NCBI GenBank assembly: GCA_963383645.1
Contig: OY726569.1
Coordinates: 79,948,211 to 80,012,210, forward strand
DNA: 64,000 nucleotides
Direction of reading: 5' to 3'
Source: Muscardinus avellanarius
Lineage: Eukaryota > Chordata > Mammalia > Rodentia > Gliridae
The notes under the pieces: generated by a model
The model's database searches: none
Told to the model about the DNA's origin: nothing
The model's input: the letters and a program-made list of their open reading frames with translations, nothing else
Program-made: the position numbers and the translations under genes
In this document: one piece after another, positions 1-11,332 of the stretch
Numbering within the stretch: position 1 is the stretch's first letter
Layout of the letters: the number at the start of each line of letters is the position of its first letter

Positions 1-154
1 AAGTTGGTACCGTCCTTCTTTCACTGGAGACAATTTGATGTTAAGTTATCCTTGGCACCTCTGTTCCCCTTTACTGGAGCTACTTGGTTGGATCCAGGGT
101 GAATCTTGGGGCCAGCAGGCAGTAGCAACCTGGTCATATGAGATGGGTCACAGT

Positions 155-440
155 GAGCCAATGCCCGCCACACGTGCTCCATCACCAGGTAGACATAGTT
201 GGCGGCCAGTGAGCCAGTGCCCCCCACACATGTGCTCCGTTGCCAGGCAGATGTAGTTGGTGGTCTCTCCAATCTGAAACAACTGGACCATCTTTGGGTG
301 TCTGGATACAATGAGGGGAGTATATCCTGCTTAGTCAGAACCTTCATAGCCATCTCGGTCCCCATGAGGCTACGGCGGGCCAGTTTGACAAAGGTGCCCT
401 TGCCGATGCCCCTCAGGATCTCATAATGGCCCTCGAGGGA
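155..440 (-). pseudogene. Retropseudogene fragment of a CAMK/MARK-like (sperm-motility-kinase-type) Ser/Thr kinase
   Basis: On the minus strand, from about 428 down to 326, the frame reads a kinase N-lobe: HYEILRGIGKGTFVKLARR (glycine-rich loop), then MAMKVLTKQ with the VAIK-type lysine. After a frameshift the next frame continues with a hinge-like stretch (QLFQIGETTNYI...). The NYVYLVMEH region occurs twice because a block of about 56 bp is tandemly duplicated (155-210 and 211-268, roughly 80% alike). There are no introns and the C-lobe is missing, so this is a decayed, 3'-truncated retrocopy. The parent kinase is inferred from the YEIL and VMEH motifs only. Confidence 0.55.
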
Positions 441-992
441 ATGCTCACAGGGAAAGCTGTCTGAGAGCCCTGGACTCACCTCACTACTCTCTCTCCTAGC
501 ACCATCCGAAGCTGCAATAGCAACTAATGATGCTAGCTGTAAAACAAAACAAAAGTACAACAACCGACCTAGCAAACAGAACAACAAAGCAAAAGCCCAA
601 ATTCATAAATTAGATCCGAAGCCGTCAAACCAGCAAACGAGCTAACTCAGTGTACGTCTGACAGCTCAGCATTAAGAGCTCCCTGTACTTAGGAACAAAA
701 TGTCAGCCACAACCAGGGCCACAGTAGCTACTGCTTGAGACTCCCTTACGATGGCTCCTTGTCAAGTCATAGCACGAAACAAGAAAGGTCTGAGTCACAG
801 CCCCTGTGAGTGCGGCCCACAGCGGGCATCTCACTTTTGGATCTCTAGGACCTTTTCCACTTTAATAAGAATAAAGACTCCAGAAGCGTTTTGGTTTCAT
901 GGATTATGAAGACTGGTGTTTACCTTTTTAGACGCTAAAATTTGTAGGATGAACTTTTCAATTTGAATCTGAAAATCTGTAATATATTTTTT
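441..992. other. Intergenic sequence, no gene recognised
   Basis: Non-repetitive by eye. The minus-strand frame of the kinase relic extends to 587 without recognisable homology. Nothing else is supported. Confidence 0.4.
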
Positions 993-1007
993 AAAGTACT
1001 CTCATTG

Positions 1008-1209
1008 GGCCAGGCGAGGTGGCGCAACACTTGTAATCCCCATGCCTGGGAGGCGGGGACGGGAGGATCGCGCAGGTTCGAAGCCAGCCTCGCTGGCTTA
1101 GGAGACCCTGTTTCCAAATAAAAATATAAAATAGGTCTGGGAGTGTAGTCCGGAGGTAGAAGGGCTTCCAGGAACCCCAGTACCACAAAAAAACCAAACC
1201 AAAACAAAA
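1008..1209 (+). mobile_element. B1-dID SINE, youngest type (type 4)
   Basis: 7SL-like 5' half, then ID-like half carrying the CTTCCAGGAACCCC signature, then A-rich tail. Perfect 15-bp TSD AAAGTACTCTCATTG at 993-1007 and 1210-1224. Confidence 0.92.
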
Positions 1210-1374
1210 AAAGTACTCTCATTGCTACATTATATTCTCAAAGACATGGAAATTAAACCTGAGATTTTGAAATGACCAGAGGAGGACGTAGTTCCAATAT
1301 TCCAACATGCAGACACAGGCAGTCATTTTTAAAAGGGCTCTCTATGCTGCTTTTTAGTCTTGTTGCCCAACAGT

Positions 1375-1375
<1 letters not shown>

Positions 1376-1462
<87 letters not shown>
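1376..1462 (+). repeat. (TG)n microsatellite
   Basis: About 43 TG units with one interruption. It abuts the 3' tail of the minus-strand SINE at 1463 and is probably an expanded SINE tail. Confidence 0.95.
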
Positions 1463-1468
<6 letters not shown>

Positions 1469-1656
1469 GGATTAAACCCAGGGGCATTCTACCTCCAACC
1501 TGTACCCCCAGCCCTATTTTATTTTTTATTTGGAAACAAGATCTCACCAAGTTGCAGAGGGCCTCACTAAGTTGCTGAGGCTGTCAGTGAACCTGTGATC
1601 CTCCTGTCTCAGCCTTCCAAATACTGGGATTATAAGTATGTACCACTATGCCTGAT
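1463..1656 (-). mobile_element. B1-dID SINE, old type (type 1)
   Basis: Reverse-oriented dID half then 7SL-like half, diverged; tail continues into (TG)n. Confidence 0.88.
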
Positions 1657-1750
1657 TTTTCTAGAATTCTTATTTGTCAAATGTTTGACCTTCCCTTTTT
1701 CAAATCACTTTTCATTTCAACAAACACTTTTTAGTTTTCAGGAACTCTCT

Positions 1751-1946
1751 TTTTTTTTTTTTTGGTGGTACTGGGGTTCCTGGAAGCCCTTCTACCTCCG
1801 GGCTACACTCCCAGACCTATTTTTGCATTTTTATTTGGAAACAGGGTCTCCTAAGCCAGCACGCGGGGCTAGCTTCGAACCTGCGCGATCCTCCTGTCTC
1901 TGCCTCCCAAGCGCGGGGATTACAGGCGTGCGCCACCACGCCCGGC
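1751..1946 (-). mobile_element. B1-dID SINE, type 4
   Basis: Poly-T start, young-type signature, 7SL-like end. Perfect 10-bp TSD GGAACTCTCT at 1741-1750 and 1949-1958. Confidence 0.92.
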
Positions 1947-2111
1947 TGGGAACTCTCTCTTTTCTGATTTTAGCCTGTTCTTGTTTTATGGATGCTATTT
2001 CTTCTTGAGCATCTCTGAGAAAAGAAATTTTAAATTAGCTTTATTTCTTTCAGAATCAATGGTCTAGTTAATTGTATATGTCCAGTTTATTTATTTATTT
2101 ATTTATTTACT

Positions 2112-2316
2112 TGTTATTTTTAGTACTGGGGATCAAACCCAGGGCATTTTTGCTTGCTAGGCAAGTCTTCTACCACTGAGCTACATGCTCAGAACTGACC
2201 CCCCTCTTTTTTTTTTTTTTTAAACAGGGTCTTGATAAGTTGTTCAAGCTGGCCTCAAAACATAAAATCCGCCTGCCTCAGCCTCCTAATTACGGTCTGC
2301 ACCCCCGCACCTGGCA
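2112..2316 (-). mobile_element. B1-ID SINE with undeleted ID module
   Basis: The ID half (about 2120-2195) keeps the anticodon-arm segment (GCTTGCTAGGCAAG in reverse orientation) that is missing from the abundant dID copies, so this is an ancestral form. (TTTA)n at 2083-2111 adjoins its tail. Confidence 0.8.
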
Positions 2317-2850
2317 AGGTATCTATTCTTTTGTGCAGTTATTTTTCTCATGGATCTGATGGTCATTGGCTGTCCAATATATTTAGAACAGAATGAAGGA
2401 CTAGGTTGGTTAAGGAATTAGGAACTGGGGAGATATCATAGACTTTTTTGGTATAGATCTTTTTCTTTTTTTTTGAGAGACATCTTGATGTAAGTTTTAT
2501 GGGTGGGATGCCTAGTCTCTCTGGCTTCACTTTTCATTTTGGGGCAGGGTACAAACAAGGTCCAACAGATGTATAAGCACATACACATGCTAACATGCAA
2601 AATCAGAACCATAGTTATTACCCCCATAAAAGGCCAAATATTTCTATTTGGGACTCTAGTTTTACTGAAATGGGCAATAAACTCCAGTGATATGTTGAAG
2701 GGGGATTGTGTGGGGAGATTTGCTCAGATGTTTTCTTAGACCAGCTCTGTCTACTAGAAAAATAATGTGAGGCACACATATAATCTTAAGTTTTCTAGTA
2801 ACCATCTAAAAAGCAAAAAGAGATGAAATTAATTTTAATATGTTTTAATC
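2317..2850. other. Intergenic sequence, nothing recognised
   Basis: AT-rich sequence without a recognisable gene or repeat. Confidence 0.4.
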
Positions 2851-3061
2851 AGCTGAATGTGGAAGCACACACTTTAATCCCAGTATTTAGGAGGCTGAGA
2901 CAGGAGGATCATAGGTTCGAGGACAGCCTCAGCAAATAGTGAGACTCTTATCAACTTAGTGAGACCCTGTTTTAAAATAAAAGTAAAATAGGGCTAAGGG
3001 TGTGGCTTGGAGGTAGAATACCCCTGGGTTCAATTCCCAGTGCCACAAAATAATAATAATA
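2851..3061 (+). mobile_element. B1-dID SINE, type 1
   Basis: Diverged 7SL-like and dID halves ending in an (AAT)n-rich tail. Confidence 0.88.
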
Positions 3062-4335
3062 CTTTAATCTATATATCTAAAATATTTTTACTTCAATAAA
3101 AAGTTATTGATATTTTGTATATCATTTTCATACTAAGCCTTCAAGATGTGGTACTTATTTTACATTTGACATTTACATCACAGCTTAATTCAGAAAAGTC
3201 ATGTGGGTCCATGGCTATCATGTGGGAAGGCACTGTCTTAGGTTTTACCCTGATACCCACCTTTATTTCTGCCCCATTTCATATTTCCGCCCTGGCATTT
3301 GCACACTACTACTTGTAGCCAAGGCTCTTTTCATCCTGTTTTTCCTCTCACTGAAGTCTGCTCAATCTCTATAAGCCAGACTGTTCAGACTCTCTCCTGG
3401 CTGGACCCCCCATTATTAAGCACCAGTATAGGTTTTCCAACTCTGTAGGTCTTCCCTGTCATTTCAGTGGTGCATCTATGTCAAGCGCGTGGGTTTAGTC
3501 TGTCTTCATTAGCGATAAGAGATAGTTTTCAGTGTAATTTTTACAGGATGACAGAATTGGGACGCTCACTGGTGCATCTATTTTCTCAGCTCCTATCCCC
3601 TTCATCCTACCATGTGCTTACACGAGTCTATGCCCACTGGTAGGACGAGAGAGGAGCAGTAATCTCACATATTCTCCGATCTACCCCGAGGGTGACAGTG
3701 AGTGCAGAGGGCCTGTCACCTACTCTATCTTGCCTACTTCCAGGCATTCTCTAAATTAATTCCACAATGAACTCAGTTCCACCGGATTCTGTTCACAAGA
3801 GCTTTTATGTTCATGTACATTCTTCTATATTTAAAAACATGACTCCCAGAGATAACAATCCTTCCAGGTCTGAGTGACACGGAGTGAGGTAGGTGACACT
3901 AATCTTGTCACCAAGATTCCCAAGGATTCTTACCTCCATCATGGGGGCAGACAAGATTCAAAGGAAGTTGGAAGGTCACAAAAAGGAACATGGACACTGT
4001 GGAAAACATGGGTTCAAACTTGGAGACATAGGAGTTAACACAAATCACCTTCTATTTGCCAAGGAATGGCTTGGTGACAGACTTGTTTGTGACATAAATT
4101 GGGAAATTAGACAGATGTATACCTGGGGCTGAGGTTGAGGGGTATATGATCTTGTACAAGTGAACAAGTATAAATACCAATCCATCCATTATTGCTGCCA
4201 TTTCCCCACTAACAGCCACAGTCTTAGAAAGGTATGCAATTCCAGCTGGACACCATGGCACATGCTTATATCACTGCAATAAATTTTAAAATGTTTCCAT
4301 AACACTGGAAAGAAACCCTTATGTCCCTTGGCCAT
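3062..4335. other. Intergenic sequence, nothing recognised
   Basis: Only short non-conserved ORFs. A C-run lies at 4338-4349. No gene supported. Confidence 0.4.
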
Positions 4336-4349
4336 CACCCCCCCCCCCA

Positions 4350-4615
4350 AATCTCCCATCGACTCATCTCCTAGGCAAACACTAATCAACTTTCTGTGTA
4401 AATTTGTCTATTTATTGCTTTAATTGATTTAAATTTTTTTTTCTGAATTCCTTGATTTTCTTTACTCAAATGATTTTCTCTATTTCTTTATCTATTGAAT
4501 GTAGTTGTAGGTTTAGTCCCTCTGATTGACAGTCTAATAAATAAATATACCATAATTTATTTACCATTCAATTGTTGATGGAATTTGGGGTTGTTAGGTC
4601 ATATTATCCAATATG
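4350..4615 (-). mobile_element. Old L1 3' fragment
   Basis: Resembles the reverse complement of old mammalian L1 3' sequence (segment containing TTTGTCTATTTATTG, later ATTCAATTGTTGATGG). Edges approximate. Confidence 0.5.
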
Positions 4616-5005
4616 TGCCTAGCATTTTAACACTATTCTGACTGACATCAAGTGAACAAGACTTGCTACTTTCAGCATACTCACTGATTTCTATTTTTTG
4701 TCTCCATTACCATAAGGTCAAAATATTTACATTTCTGTTTAATATTAAATTTCACATTTCTAGTTTTTGCTTTTTAAAGGAAAAGGTCAACATGCACTAA
4801 AACATTAAATAATTGCACAAAGAGACTTGTCATATAGAGAGGAAACCTAAAGAAACCCAACTATTGGCTGGGTGAAAAAGCCACCAACTATCCCACTCCT
4901 TTCCGATTCCCTCTGAAAGGACAGCGAAGAAGTATACTATAAAACCAATTCAGAGGAAACTTCATAATAGGAAGAAAGGACAGCAGTACACTGAAGATTC
5001 TGATT

Positions 5006-5317
5006 TTTTTTTTTTTTTTTTTTTTTTGGTGGTACTGGGGATGGAACCCAGGGGCTTTTCTACCCCAGACCTATTTTATACTTTTTTTTTTTTTTTTCAG
5101 AATTTCATCTCAGTTTATCTGTGGAATTTAAGGAACTTCTAGAGTGTGGGTTCAGGACACTCGGACCCATCATCGTGACTGTACCCCCTGTTTTAGGGTA
5201 TCACTAAGTTGCTGGGAGCCCCACTAAGTAGCTGAGGCTGGCTTCGAACCTGTGTAATCCTCCTGTCTCAGCCTCCCAAGTGCAGGGATTGCAAGTGTGC
5301 GTCACCACGCCCGGCCA
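5006..5317 (-). mobile_element. B1-dID SINE (type 3) split by a foreign insertion
   Basis: Poly-T and dID half at 5006-5079, 7SL-like half at 5196-5317. About 115 bp of unrelated sequence lies between them. Confidence 0.85.
5080..5195 (-). mobile_element. Poly(A)-tailed insertion of unknown source inside a SINE
   Basis: Begins with a run of 16 T on the + strand, so it is a poly(A)-tailed retrocopy on the minus strand, about 100 bp long. Read on the minus strand it holds ATGATG, CCTGA and ACTGA blocks reminiscent of C/D snoRNA boxes. The parent RNA is not identified and no TSD was found. Confidence 0.5.
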
Positions 5318-5414
5318 AAATTCTGATGTATTTTTAGAAGAATAGAAAATGTTGAAAATGTGCCTTCTTTAGCTGATGATCAAAAATCCATTTTATCACT
5401 TGAAAGGAAACTGA

Positions 5415-5550
5415 TTAGACTGAGAGACGATGGTACAATGGTGAACACTGTACCAACTTTGTGAATATGCTCAGGGTCATTTTTTTGTGTACTTGAAAGA
5501 GTGAATTATACCATATGCAAATTCTATCTCAATAAAGCTGTTAAAAATAA
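5415..5550 (+). mobile_element. Old L1 3' UTR end
   Basis: Matches the known old mammalian L1 3' end pattern (TTTGTGAATATGCTC..., ending CTCAATAAAGCTGTTAAAAA). Confidence 0.65.
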
Positions 5551-5842
5551 AGAGAAAGTAAGACATTCCCAAGTAAATAAAGATAAAATTCATTACTAGC
5601 AGAAACTTTTATACAAGAAATACTAATAACAGTCCTTCAGGGTATAAGAAAGTACACTAAAGAGTAACTTGAACCCACAAGAAGGAGTAAAGAACGCCAG
5701 TAAAGTAACTAAATGGGTAAATGTAAAGACTATAAATTTATATTTTGTTTATAACACTTTTTTCTCTCTAATTTGCTTTAAAAGATAACTTTATAAGCCA
5801 ATAACTACAAACCTTGGTGAGCATATAATGTATAAAATGGTA
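5551..5842 (+). mobile_element. Old L1 internal fragment
   Basis: AT-rich and resembles the L1M 5'/inter-ORF segment that precedes ORF2. It leads into the ORF2 relic that resumes after 6480. Confidence 0.5.
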
Positions 5843-5858
5843 AGTTAATGACAGTATT

Positions 5859-6062
5859 TTTTTATTATTTTTGCGGGTCAGGGGATGGAACCCAGAGGCA
5901 TTTGACCTCTGAGCTACACCCCCTGCCCTATTTTTTTATTCTTTATTTTGAAACAGGGGAGGGAGGGCTTCACTAAGTAGCTGAGGCTGTCCGCGAACCA
6001 CAATCCTCTGGTCCCAGCCTCCCGAATGCTGGGATTACAAGAGTGCGCCACCACACCTGGCT
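5859..6062 (-). mobile_element. B1-dID SINE, type 2 (GCGGGTCTGGGG subfamily)
   Basis: Poly-T start and type 2 diagnostic start, with CCCCCTGCCC. TSD AGTTAATGACA(g/a)TATT at 5843-5858 and 6064-6079. Confidence 0.9.
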
Positions 6063-6261
6063 TAGTTAATGACAATATTAACGCAAAATAGAAATGGAAC
6101 TGTAAAGAGAAAATATTTGTATGTTATGAAAACTAATAATTAAAGTTTATAATAATCTGGACTGGAGATTCATAAGATGTTAATTTAATTATCAGGTCAG
6201 CCAATAAGAAAATAGTACAACATATGGTAAAAGATATAATAAAGTAATTAAAATGATGTGT

Positions 6262-6336
6262 TAGTGGCTGGAGATATAGTTCAGTGGTAGAGTATGTGCC
6301 TAGCATGTGTAAGATCCTGGGTTCAATCCCTGGCGC

Positions 6337-6340
<4 letters not shown>
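6262..6340 (+). mobile_element. Free ID SINE (tRNA-Ala-derived), full length
   Basis: GGCTGGAGATATAGTTCAG A-box-like start, intact anticodon-arm segment, GGTTCAATCCC B-box-like end. No 7SL half. Tail is (GA)n. Confidence 0.85.
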
Positions 6341-6396
<56 letters not shown>

Positions 6397-6441
6397 CACC
6401 GAGAGAGACCGAGAGAGACCGAGAGAGACCGAGAGAAAGAT
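6341..6441 (+). repeat. (GA)n microsatellite grading into GAGAGACC repeats
   Basis: Pure GA to 6390, then degenerate; it follows the ID element tail. Confidence 0.95.
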
Positions 6442-7097
6442 AGAAATAAAAATTGTATACTAAAAACATATATTTAACACAAAATCATGCAGTAAATGGA
6501 AGATAGAGGCACAAAAAACACCTAAAACACAGAAAATAAGTAGCAAAATAATAGATAAAATCCTACCTTATTAGCAATAAGATTAACAGTAAATAAATCT
6601 TCAATAAAACAGCAGAGATTGGCCAAACAGATTTTTTTTAATGGCCCAAGCACATACTTCCTATAAGAAACACACTTTAGATTCAGAGACATAAATAGGT
6701 TCAACATAAGAGACTGGAAAGATATTTGTGATGCATGTAGTAGCCTAAAGAAATCTGGAGTGGCTGTACTACTATCACACAGAATTAATATCATTACTAA
6801 AGTAAAGAAGAGCATTCCACAATAGTGCAAAGGCCAGTCCACCAGGATGTAATGATCATATACTTATAGAACTTTTTTCTCTATGAGAGTCCCAAAATAT
6901 GTGAAGCAAAATCTGACAGAATTAAAAGGAGAAATCAACAATTTGACAATATTAAAGACCACAATACCCCAGTTTCATTACTAGATAGAACAGTTAGACA
7001 GAAAATCAGAAAGGAAATAGAAAAAGCACCTATCTAATATAGAAGATTCTAAGGAAGCCATACATCTTCCCCTAAATAAACAAACGATAAGTTTTTT

Positions 7098-7101
7098 GTG
7101 G

Positions 7102-7135
<34 letters not shown>

Positions 7136-7326
7136 TGTGTGTGTGTGGTACTGGGGTTGCTGCAAGCCATTCTACCTCTGGGCTACACTCCCAGACCTAT
7201 TTTATACTTTTTTATTTTTGGAAACAAGGTCTCTTAAGCCATTGAGGCTGGCTTTGAACCTGCGCGATCCTCCTGTCTCCGCCTCCCAAGCGCGGGGATT
7301 ACAAGCGTGTGCCACCACGCCTGGCT
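7098..7326 (-). mobile_element. B1-dID SINE, near type 4, with (GT)n tail
   Basis: Poly-T, (GT)13 at 7122-7147, dID and 7SL-like halves. Imperfect TSD AAACGATAAGTTTT / AAACTATACGTTTT. Confidence 0.88.
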
Positions 7327-7528
7327 AAACTATACGTTTTTATATGTTGTTGGATCCATGTGTATATACTAGAGCTAACAGACAAGTTCAGCAAGGTGAT
7401 AGAATACAAGAGCAATGTACAAAACTCAGTTATACTGTTATACAGTGACAACGCACACCCCAAAAGTGAAATTGAGAAAATGATTCTATTTATAATAAGA
7501 AATACTTTATATAAAAAAGAATAAACTA

Positions 7529-7744
7529 GGCCGGGCGTGGTGGCACATGCTTGTAAACCCATCATTGGGAGGCTGAGACAGGAGGATCGTGGTTCGAGGA
7601 CAGCCTCAGCTACTTAGTGAGACCCTTTGCAACTCAGTGAGACCCTGTTTCAAAATAAAGAATAAATAATAGGGCTGGGGGTGTAACTCAGAGATAGAAT
7701 GCCCCTGGGTTCCATCCCCAGTACCGCAAAAAAAAAAAAAAAAA
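7529..7744 (+). mobile_element. B1-dID SINE, type 1
   Basis: Complete 7SL-like and dID halves with a run of 17 A; inserted in the L1 relic. Confidence 0.9.
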
Positions 7745-8194
7745 GTTTTATTCTTAGGACTAAATTTAACTAAAAGAGTGTAAGCTGCAAACATCACAAA
7801 CTACAAAGCAGTAAAAAAAAAAAAAAAAAAAAAAAAAAATTAAAGACCCAGAGAAATGGGACAATATCAGGGAATATCTTCCTGTTCATGGATTGGAAGA
7901 CTGACATTAAGAGAACAGTGCTTTCCAAATTGACCCATAGATCTGATGTTTTCTGTATTATTTTCCAGCTGCTTTTCCTCTCAGAAATTTGCCAGCTGAT
8001 GCTGTAATTCATATGGTTATGCAAGAGTTCCAGAGTAGCCTAAACAATCTGAAAAAAGAATAAAGTCAGAGTACTCACACTTCCCAGTTTCAAAGCTTAC
8101 TATAAGACAGTGCAAAACTGGTATAACGATAGACATGCTCATCAGCAGAGAGGTTTTAGATTCTGGAAGCAAACTCACATTTCTGGTCATCTGT

Positions 8195-8358
8195 TTGTGT
8201 GTGTGGGGGTACTGGGGACTGCATTCAGCTCTTTTTTTAGCTTTTTTATTTTGAAACAGGATCTTGCTAAGTTTCTGAGTGCGGGCCTTGAACCTGTGAT
8301 TCTCCTGTCTCAACCTCCCAAGTACTAGGATTACAGGCGTGTGCCATTACCCCTGGCT
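8195..8358 (-). mobile_element. B1-dID SINE, type 1, shortened
   Basis: Short (TG)n tail, degenerate dID, 7SL-like half; interrupts the L1 relic. Confidence 0.82.
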
Positions 8359-8913
8359 TGGTAAATTGATTTTTTTTTTAAACAAGAGTGTCAAGACCAT
8401 TAATGGAAAAATGTACTGGGTAAAGAGGATGTACACAGGCAAAAGGATGAAGTTGGATCCCTACCTCACAAAATCAAAGACCTAAATGTCAGACCTAAAA
8501 CTATGAAATTCTTTAAAAAAGTATAGATGTAAATATTTATGACTCTGAGTGAGGCAATGCATCCTTGGATATAACACCAAAAACACAAGCAACCAAAGAT
8601 TAACAATAGGTAACTTGTATTCATCAAAAATAAATTATTTTTTATTTCAAAAGACACTATCAAGAAAATTAAAACAGCTGGGCGTGGGCCTCACACTCCC
8701 ACAGAACTTTTCTCTAGAGAGGCCAGATCCTCAGCCAGGCCTGAGGGGAGAGGGATCCCCAGCTCTCAGGTGACTCCCCACTCCTGACGGCACCACTTCC
8801 AGTTGGCCATGAATTTGTAACTGGGTAAATGACATAGTTACCTGGCTGTACCCCAGGTACATAGCTTTTAAAACATACCATTTTGTTTTGACATTTTAAT
8901 ACATACTCACTTG

Positions 8914-9082
8914 TATGTGTGTGTGTGAGGTGCTAGGGATTGAACCAGGGCCTACAATTTACATCCCAGGCCCTATTTTATTTTTTATTTTGAAACAGGG
9001 TCTCACTAAGTTGCTGAGGCTGCCCTCAAACCCCAGCCTTCCAAGTACTGGGATTACAGGGCTGTGCCACCACACCTGGCTA
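8914..9082 (-). mobile_element. B1-dID SINE, type 1, shortened
   Basis: (TG)6 tail, degenerate dID and truncated 7SL-like half. Confidence 0.85.
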
Positions 9083-9366
9083 TATTCATTTTTTAATCTG
9101 ATGGAGAACTAAAAAATGGAATGGCCTCTCGGTTGAACTTTCAGAGGCCCCACTCCTGCCCTCCTGTCCGAAAGGTGCAAGTCAGAGGTGGGCCTTCCAG
9201 AAGCATTTCTGAGGTCCATCTGGGGAACAGCCAGGGGCTGTGTTGTCTCCATGGCCGTGTCCACAGGCTGAAGCAGGCCAAGACCACGGGAAACCAGAAG
9301 CTGCCTGGAGCAAGTCCATCTGTCTAGAAATCCCCTGAGCTCAAGGGGGAGGGTGTGCAGAAGTCA
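9083..9366. other. Intergenic sequence, nothing recognised
   Basis: Non-repetitive, GC-moderate; no supported gene. Confidence 0.35.
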
Positions 9367-9505
9367 CTGGACATTTGCCAATGTCCAGGCAATTTTGGTT
9401 GCCACAACTGGGGTTATACAGTAGGTAGAAACCAGAGCTGCCACCACCATCCTACTGTGCACAGGACAGCCCCCACAAAACAAAGAATGATGCGGCGGAA
9501 ACTTA
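9367..9505 (+). mobile_element. MER20 (hAT-Charlie DNA transposon) fragment
   Basis: Colinear with MER20: GACATTTGCCAATGTC, TTTGGTTGCCACAACTGGGG, then ATCCTACTGTGCACAGGACA and CCCCCACAAAACAAAG. 5' end missing. Confidence 0.75.
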
Positions 9506-10307
9506 GAGAAAGCCCGCGTTAACCTCTCAGGGTTAGCCTCTGGAAAGGCAGCCACACCTTCCTCGGAAGCTGTGCCTCCTTCTCTGGTCTGGAAGCCCAA
9601 GAGGGCTGGACTCCAGGCCACCCCGTGGGGGGACTTCCCCGTTATCACCTGGCCACCCCCTCTGGCCCCTTCCTGGAGAACTCTACGCTCAGGTAAATGT
9701 TTTCCCGACTTGTTTGGGAAACTTTGCAAAAAATCCCCTCTCGCCATCTTGTAAGCAGTGAAGAGGTACCAAAATGTGCTTTTTCCACCAAAAAAAGCTA
9801 AAGCAGCTAGGGGATTTTTATTATCTTAGTTCAAATAGCAAAATAGTAGCTGCCAACCCTTAAGACCTCAGGGGTGGCATATCCCCAATTGGCTCTGAAA
9901 GGGTGCCCAGAAGAAAAAGCGTTCAAGTGTGAAGGAGTGAGTAATGGCCTAGCCAGGAGAGGGGATAGCCTGGGAACTCTGAGAGCCTGGCGTGGGGGCA
10001 GCAGAGGGGAAAGGCCGGACCCTCCCCCTCCCAGCCAGGAGCCTGCAGTGAGGGGCCCCAGGGAGCCTGGGGCTATTTGCATACACTCTCAGGAGACTTC
10101 TTCTCCTTCTTCTGTTCCCTGGGTTTCATCTTTAATAACTAGAGAAAGGGCTGCTAGGGAATGAGGCCAGCTCTCTGGGAAAGTGAAACTGTCTCACTAC
10201 AGTCGAGGCACTCTGGCCAGAGAGGCGGACAGTCAGTGGCCCCAGGAGCCTCAGATGGCACCAATGACCGTTGGTATGCATGTGTGCATGTGCATGTGCG
10301 TGCGTGC

Positions 10308-10339
<32 letters not shown>

Positions 10340-10692
10340 TGGGGGGATGTCTCACACTTTCTATCCCACCCTGGCTCTTTCTTGGCCTACTTTGGAGACT
10401 TGGACCTAGAGATTAACTCAAAGAGATCAAGCAGATGATGAGAATAAATTCAGGGTCACTTAACCTTCGAGTTGGATCCCGGCGCTAATGAGGACCAGGG
10501 AGTTCCACTCCTGTGCGTGTCCAGGTGCAACAGAATCAAGAGAGATGAGAGGCCCATGGTATCTGTTCATCCTGGCTGAGAAGCTAAGCTTCACTCTGAG
10601 GCCACAAACCTCCCTTTACTGGATTGATGTGTTCGGTGATTTCCCCCAGGTCAAATGGCTGCAGCAAGCAGGCAGGAGCTTTCTACACATGG
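9506..10692. other. Intergenic sequence; one microsatellite, no gene
   Basis: Only ORFs without recognisable homology. A (TGCG/TG)n tract lies at 10275-10340. No coding exon supported. Confidence 0.4.
10275..10340 (+). repeat. (TGCATG)/(TGCG)/(TG)n microsatellite
   Basis: Alternating purine-pyrimidine tract of about 66 bp. Confidence 0.93.
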
Positions 10693-10897
10693 AGCTTGCT
10701 GGTGCATGGTGCACACCTGTAATCCCAGTACTTGCGAGGCTGAGACAGGAGGATTGCAGGTTCAAGGACAGCCTCAGCAAGTTGTGAGATTGTTATCAGC
10801 CTAGTGTGAGCCTGTTTCAAAATAAAATATAAAGTAGAGCTGGGGTGTAGCTCAGAGGTTGAATTACCCTGGGTTCAATCCTGGGTACTACAACACC
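10693..10897 (+). mobile_element. B1-dID SINE, type 1
   Basis: Both halves recognisable; diverged; ends TACTACAACACC. Confidence 0.87.
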
Positions 10898-11332
10898 AAA
10901 CCAGAAGAAGAAAAAATGCACTGTGCTCAGGCCCCACCCGGACCACCACCGCAGTGGAGTATCTGCAAGCGGCTCCCAAGCTGGCCTTTTCTTCCTTTTT
11001 TTCAGCCTTGGGAGATTTTGCACCTCTTCCCAGGGAGGGAAACCCGGCTTCTGACACAGTCCTCGTGGAGGAAAAGCACCTCGTCCTGCAGCCAGCGCAG
11101 GGGAATCGCCCAGGCTCTCCAGTGCTTTCTGCTGCTGGGTCACATCACCTCCGTTCACTTCCTTAACCACTGGCCAGATCGTCCTGCTCTTGTAAAACCT
11201 TGGTCAGTTAGAGCTCAGAGTCACTGGGCTTTGGACTGAGTTCTCTGCCTGGCCCTGGGAACTGCCAAGGAGAGGAGAACTAAACGGGTATGAACAGGGC
11301 AGGCTTGTCGCAATTCTAAGAAATCTATTTTG
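10898..11332. other. Intergenic sequence, nothing recognised
   Basis: Non-repetitive; overlapping short ORFs on both strands without family signatures. Confidence 0.35.

Larger units (their letters stand above)
6480..8673 (+). mobile_element. Old L1 (L1M-like) ORF2 relic, interrupted by SINEs
   Basis: Segments 6480-7080, 7327-7528, 7745-8194 and 8359-8673 line up in order with old mammalian L1 ORF2: CAGAGATTGGCCAAACAGA, CATGGATTGGAAGACTGA, GGATGAAGTTGGATCC, then GACACTATCAAGAAAAT. Every frame is broken. Three SINEs (7098, 7529, 8195) and a poly(A) run at 7813-7839 interrupt it. Confidence 0.8.

Noticed and set aside
935..1222. ORFs such as VVLGFLEALLPPGYTP... that recur many times across the window
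   Set aside because: Translations of B1-dID SINEs in reverse orientation, not proteins.
1272..1578. ORFs encoding (CV)n or (TH)n repeats across (TG)n tracts here and at 10161, 11592, 26632, 34716 and 54410
   Set aside because: Microsatellites are stop-free in several frames; there is no coding evidence.
6341..6441. Regularly spaced GAGAGACC repeats as a CRISPR-like array
   Set aside because: Simple-sequence repeat without spacers, in a mammalian genome.
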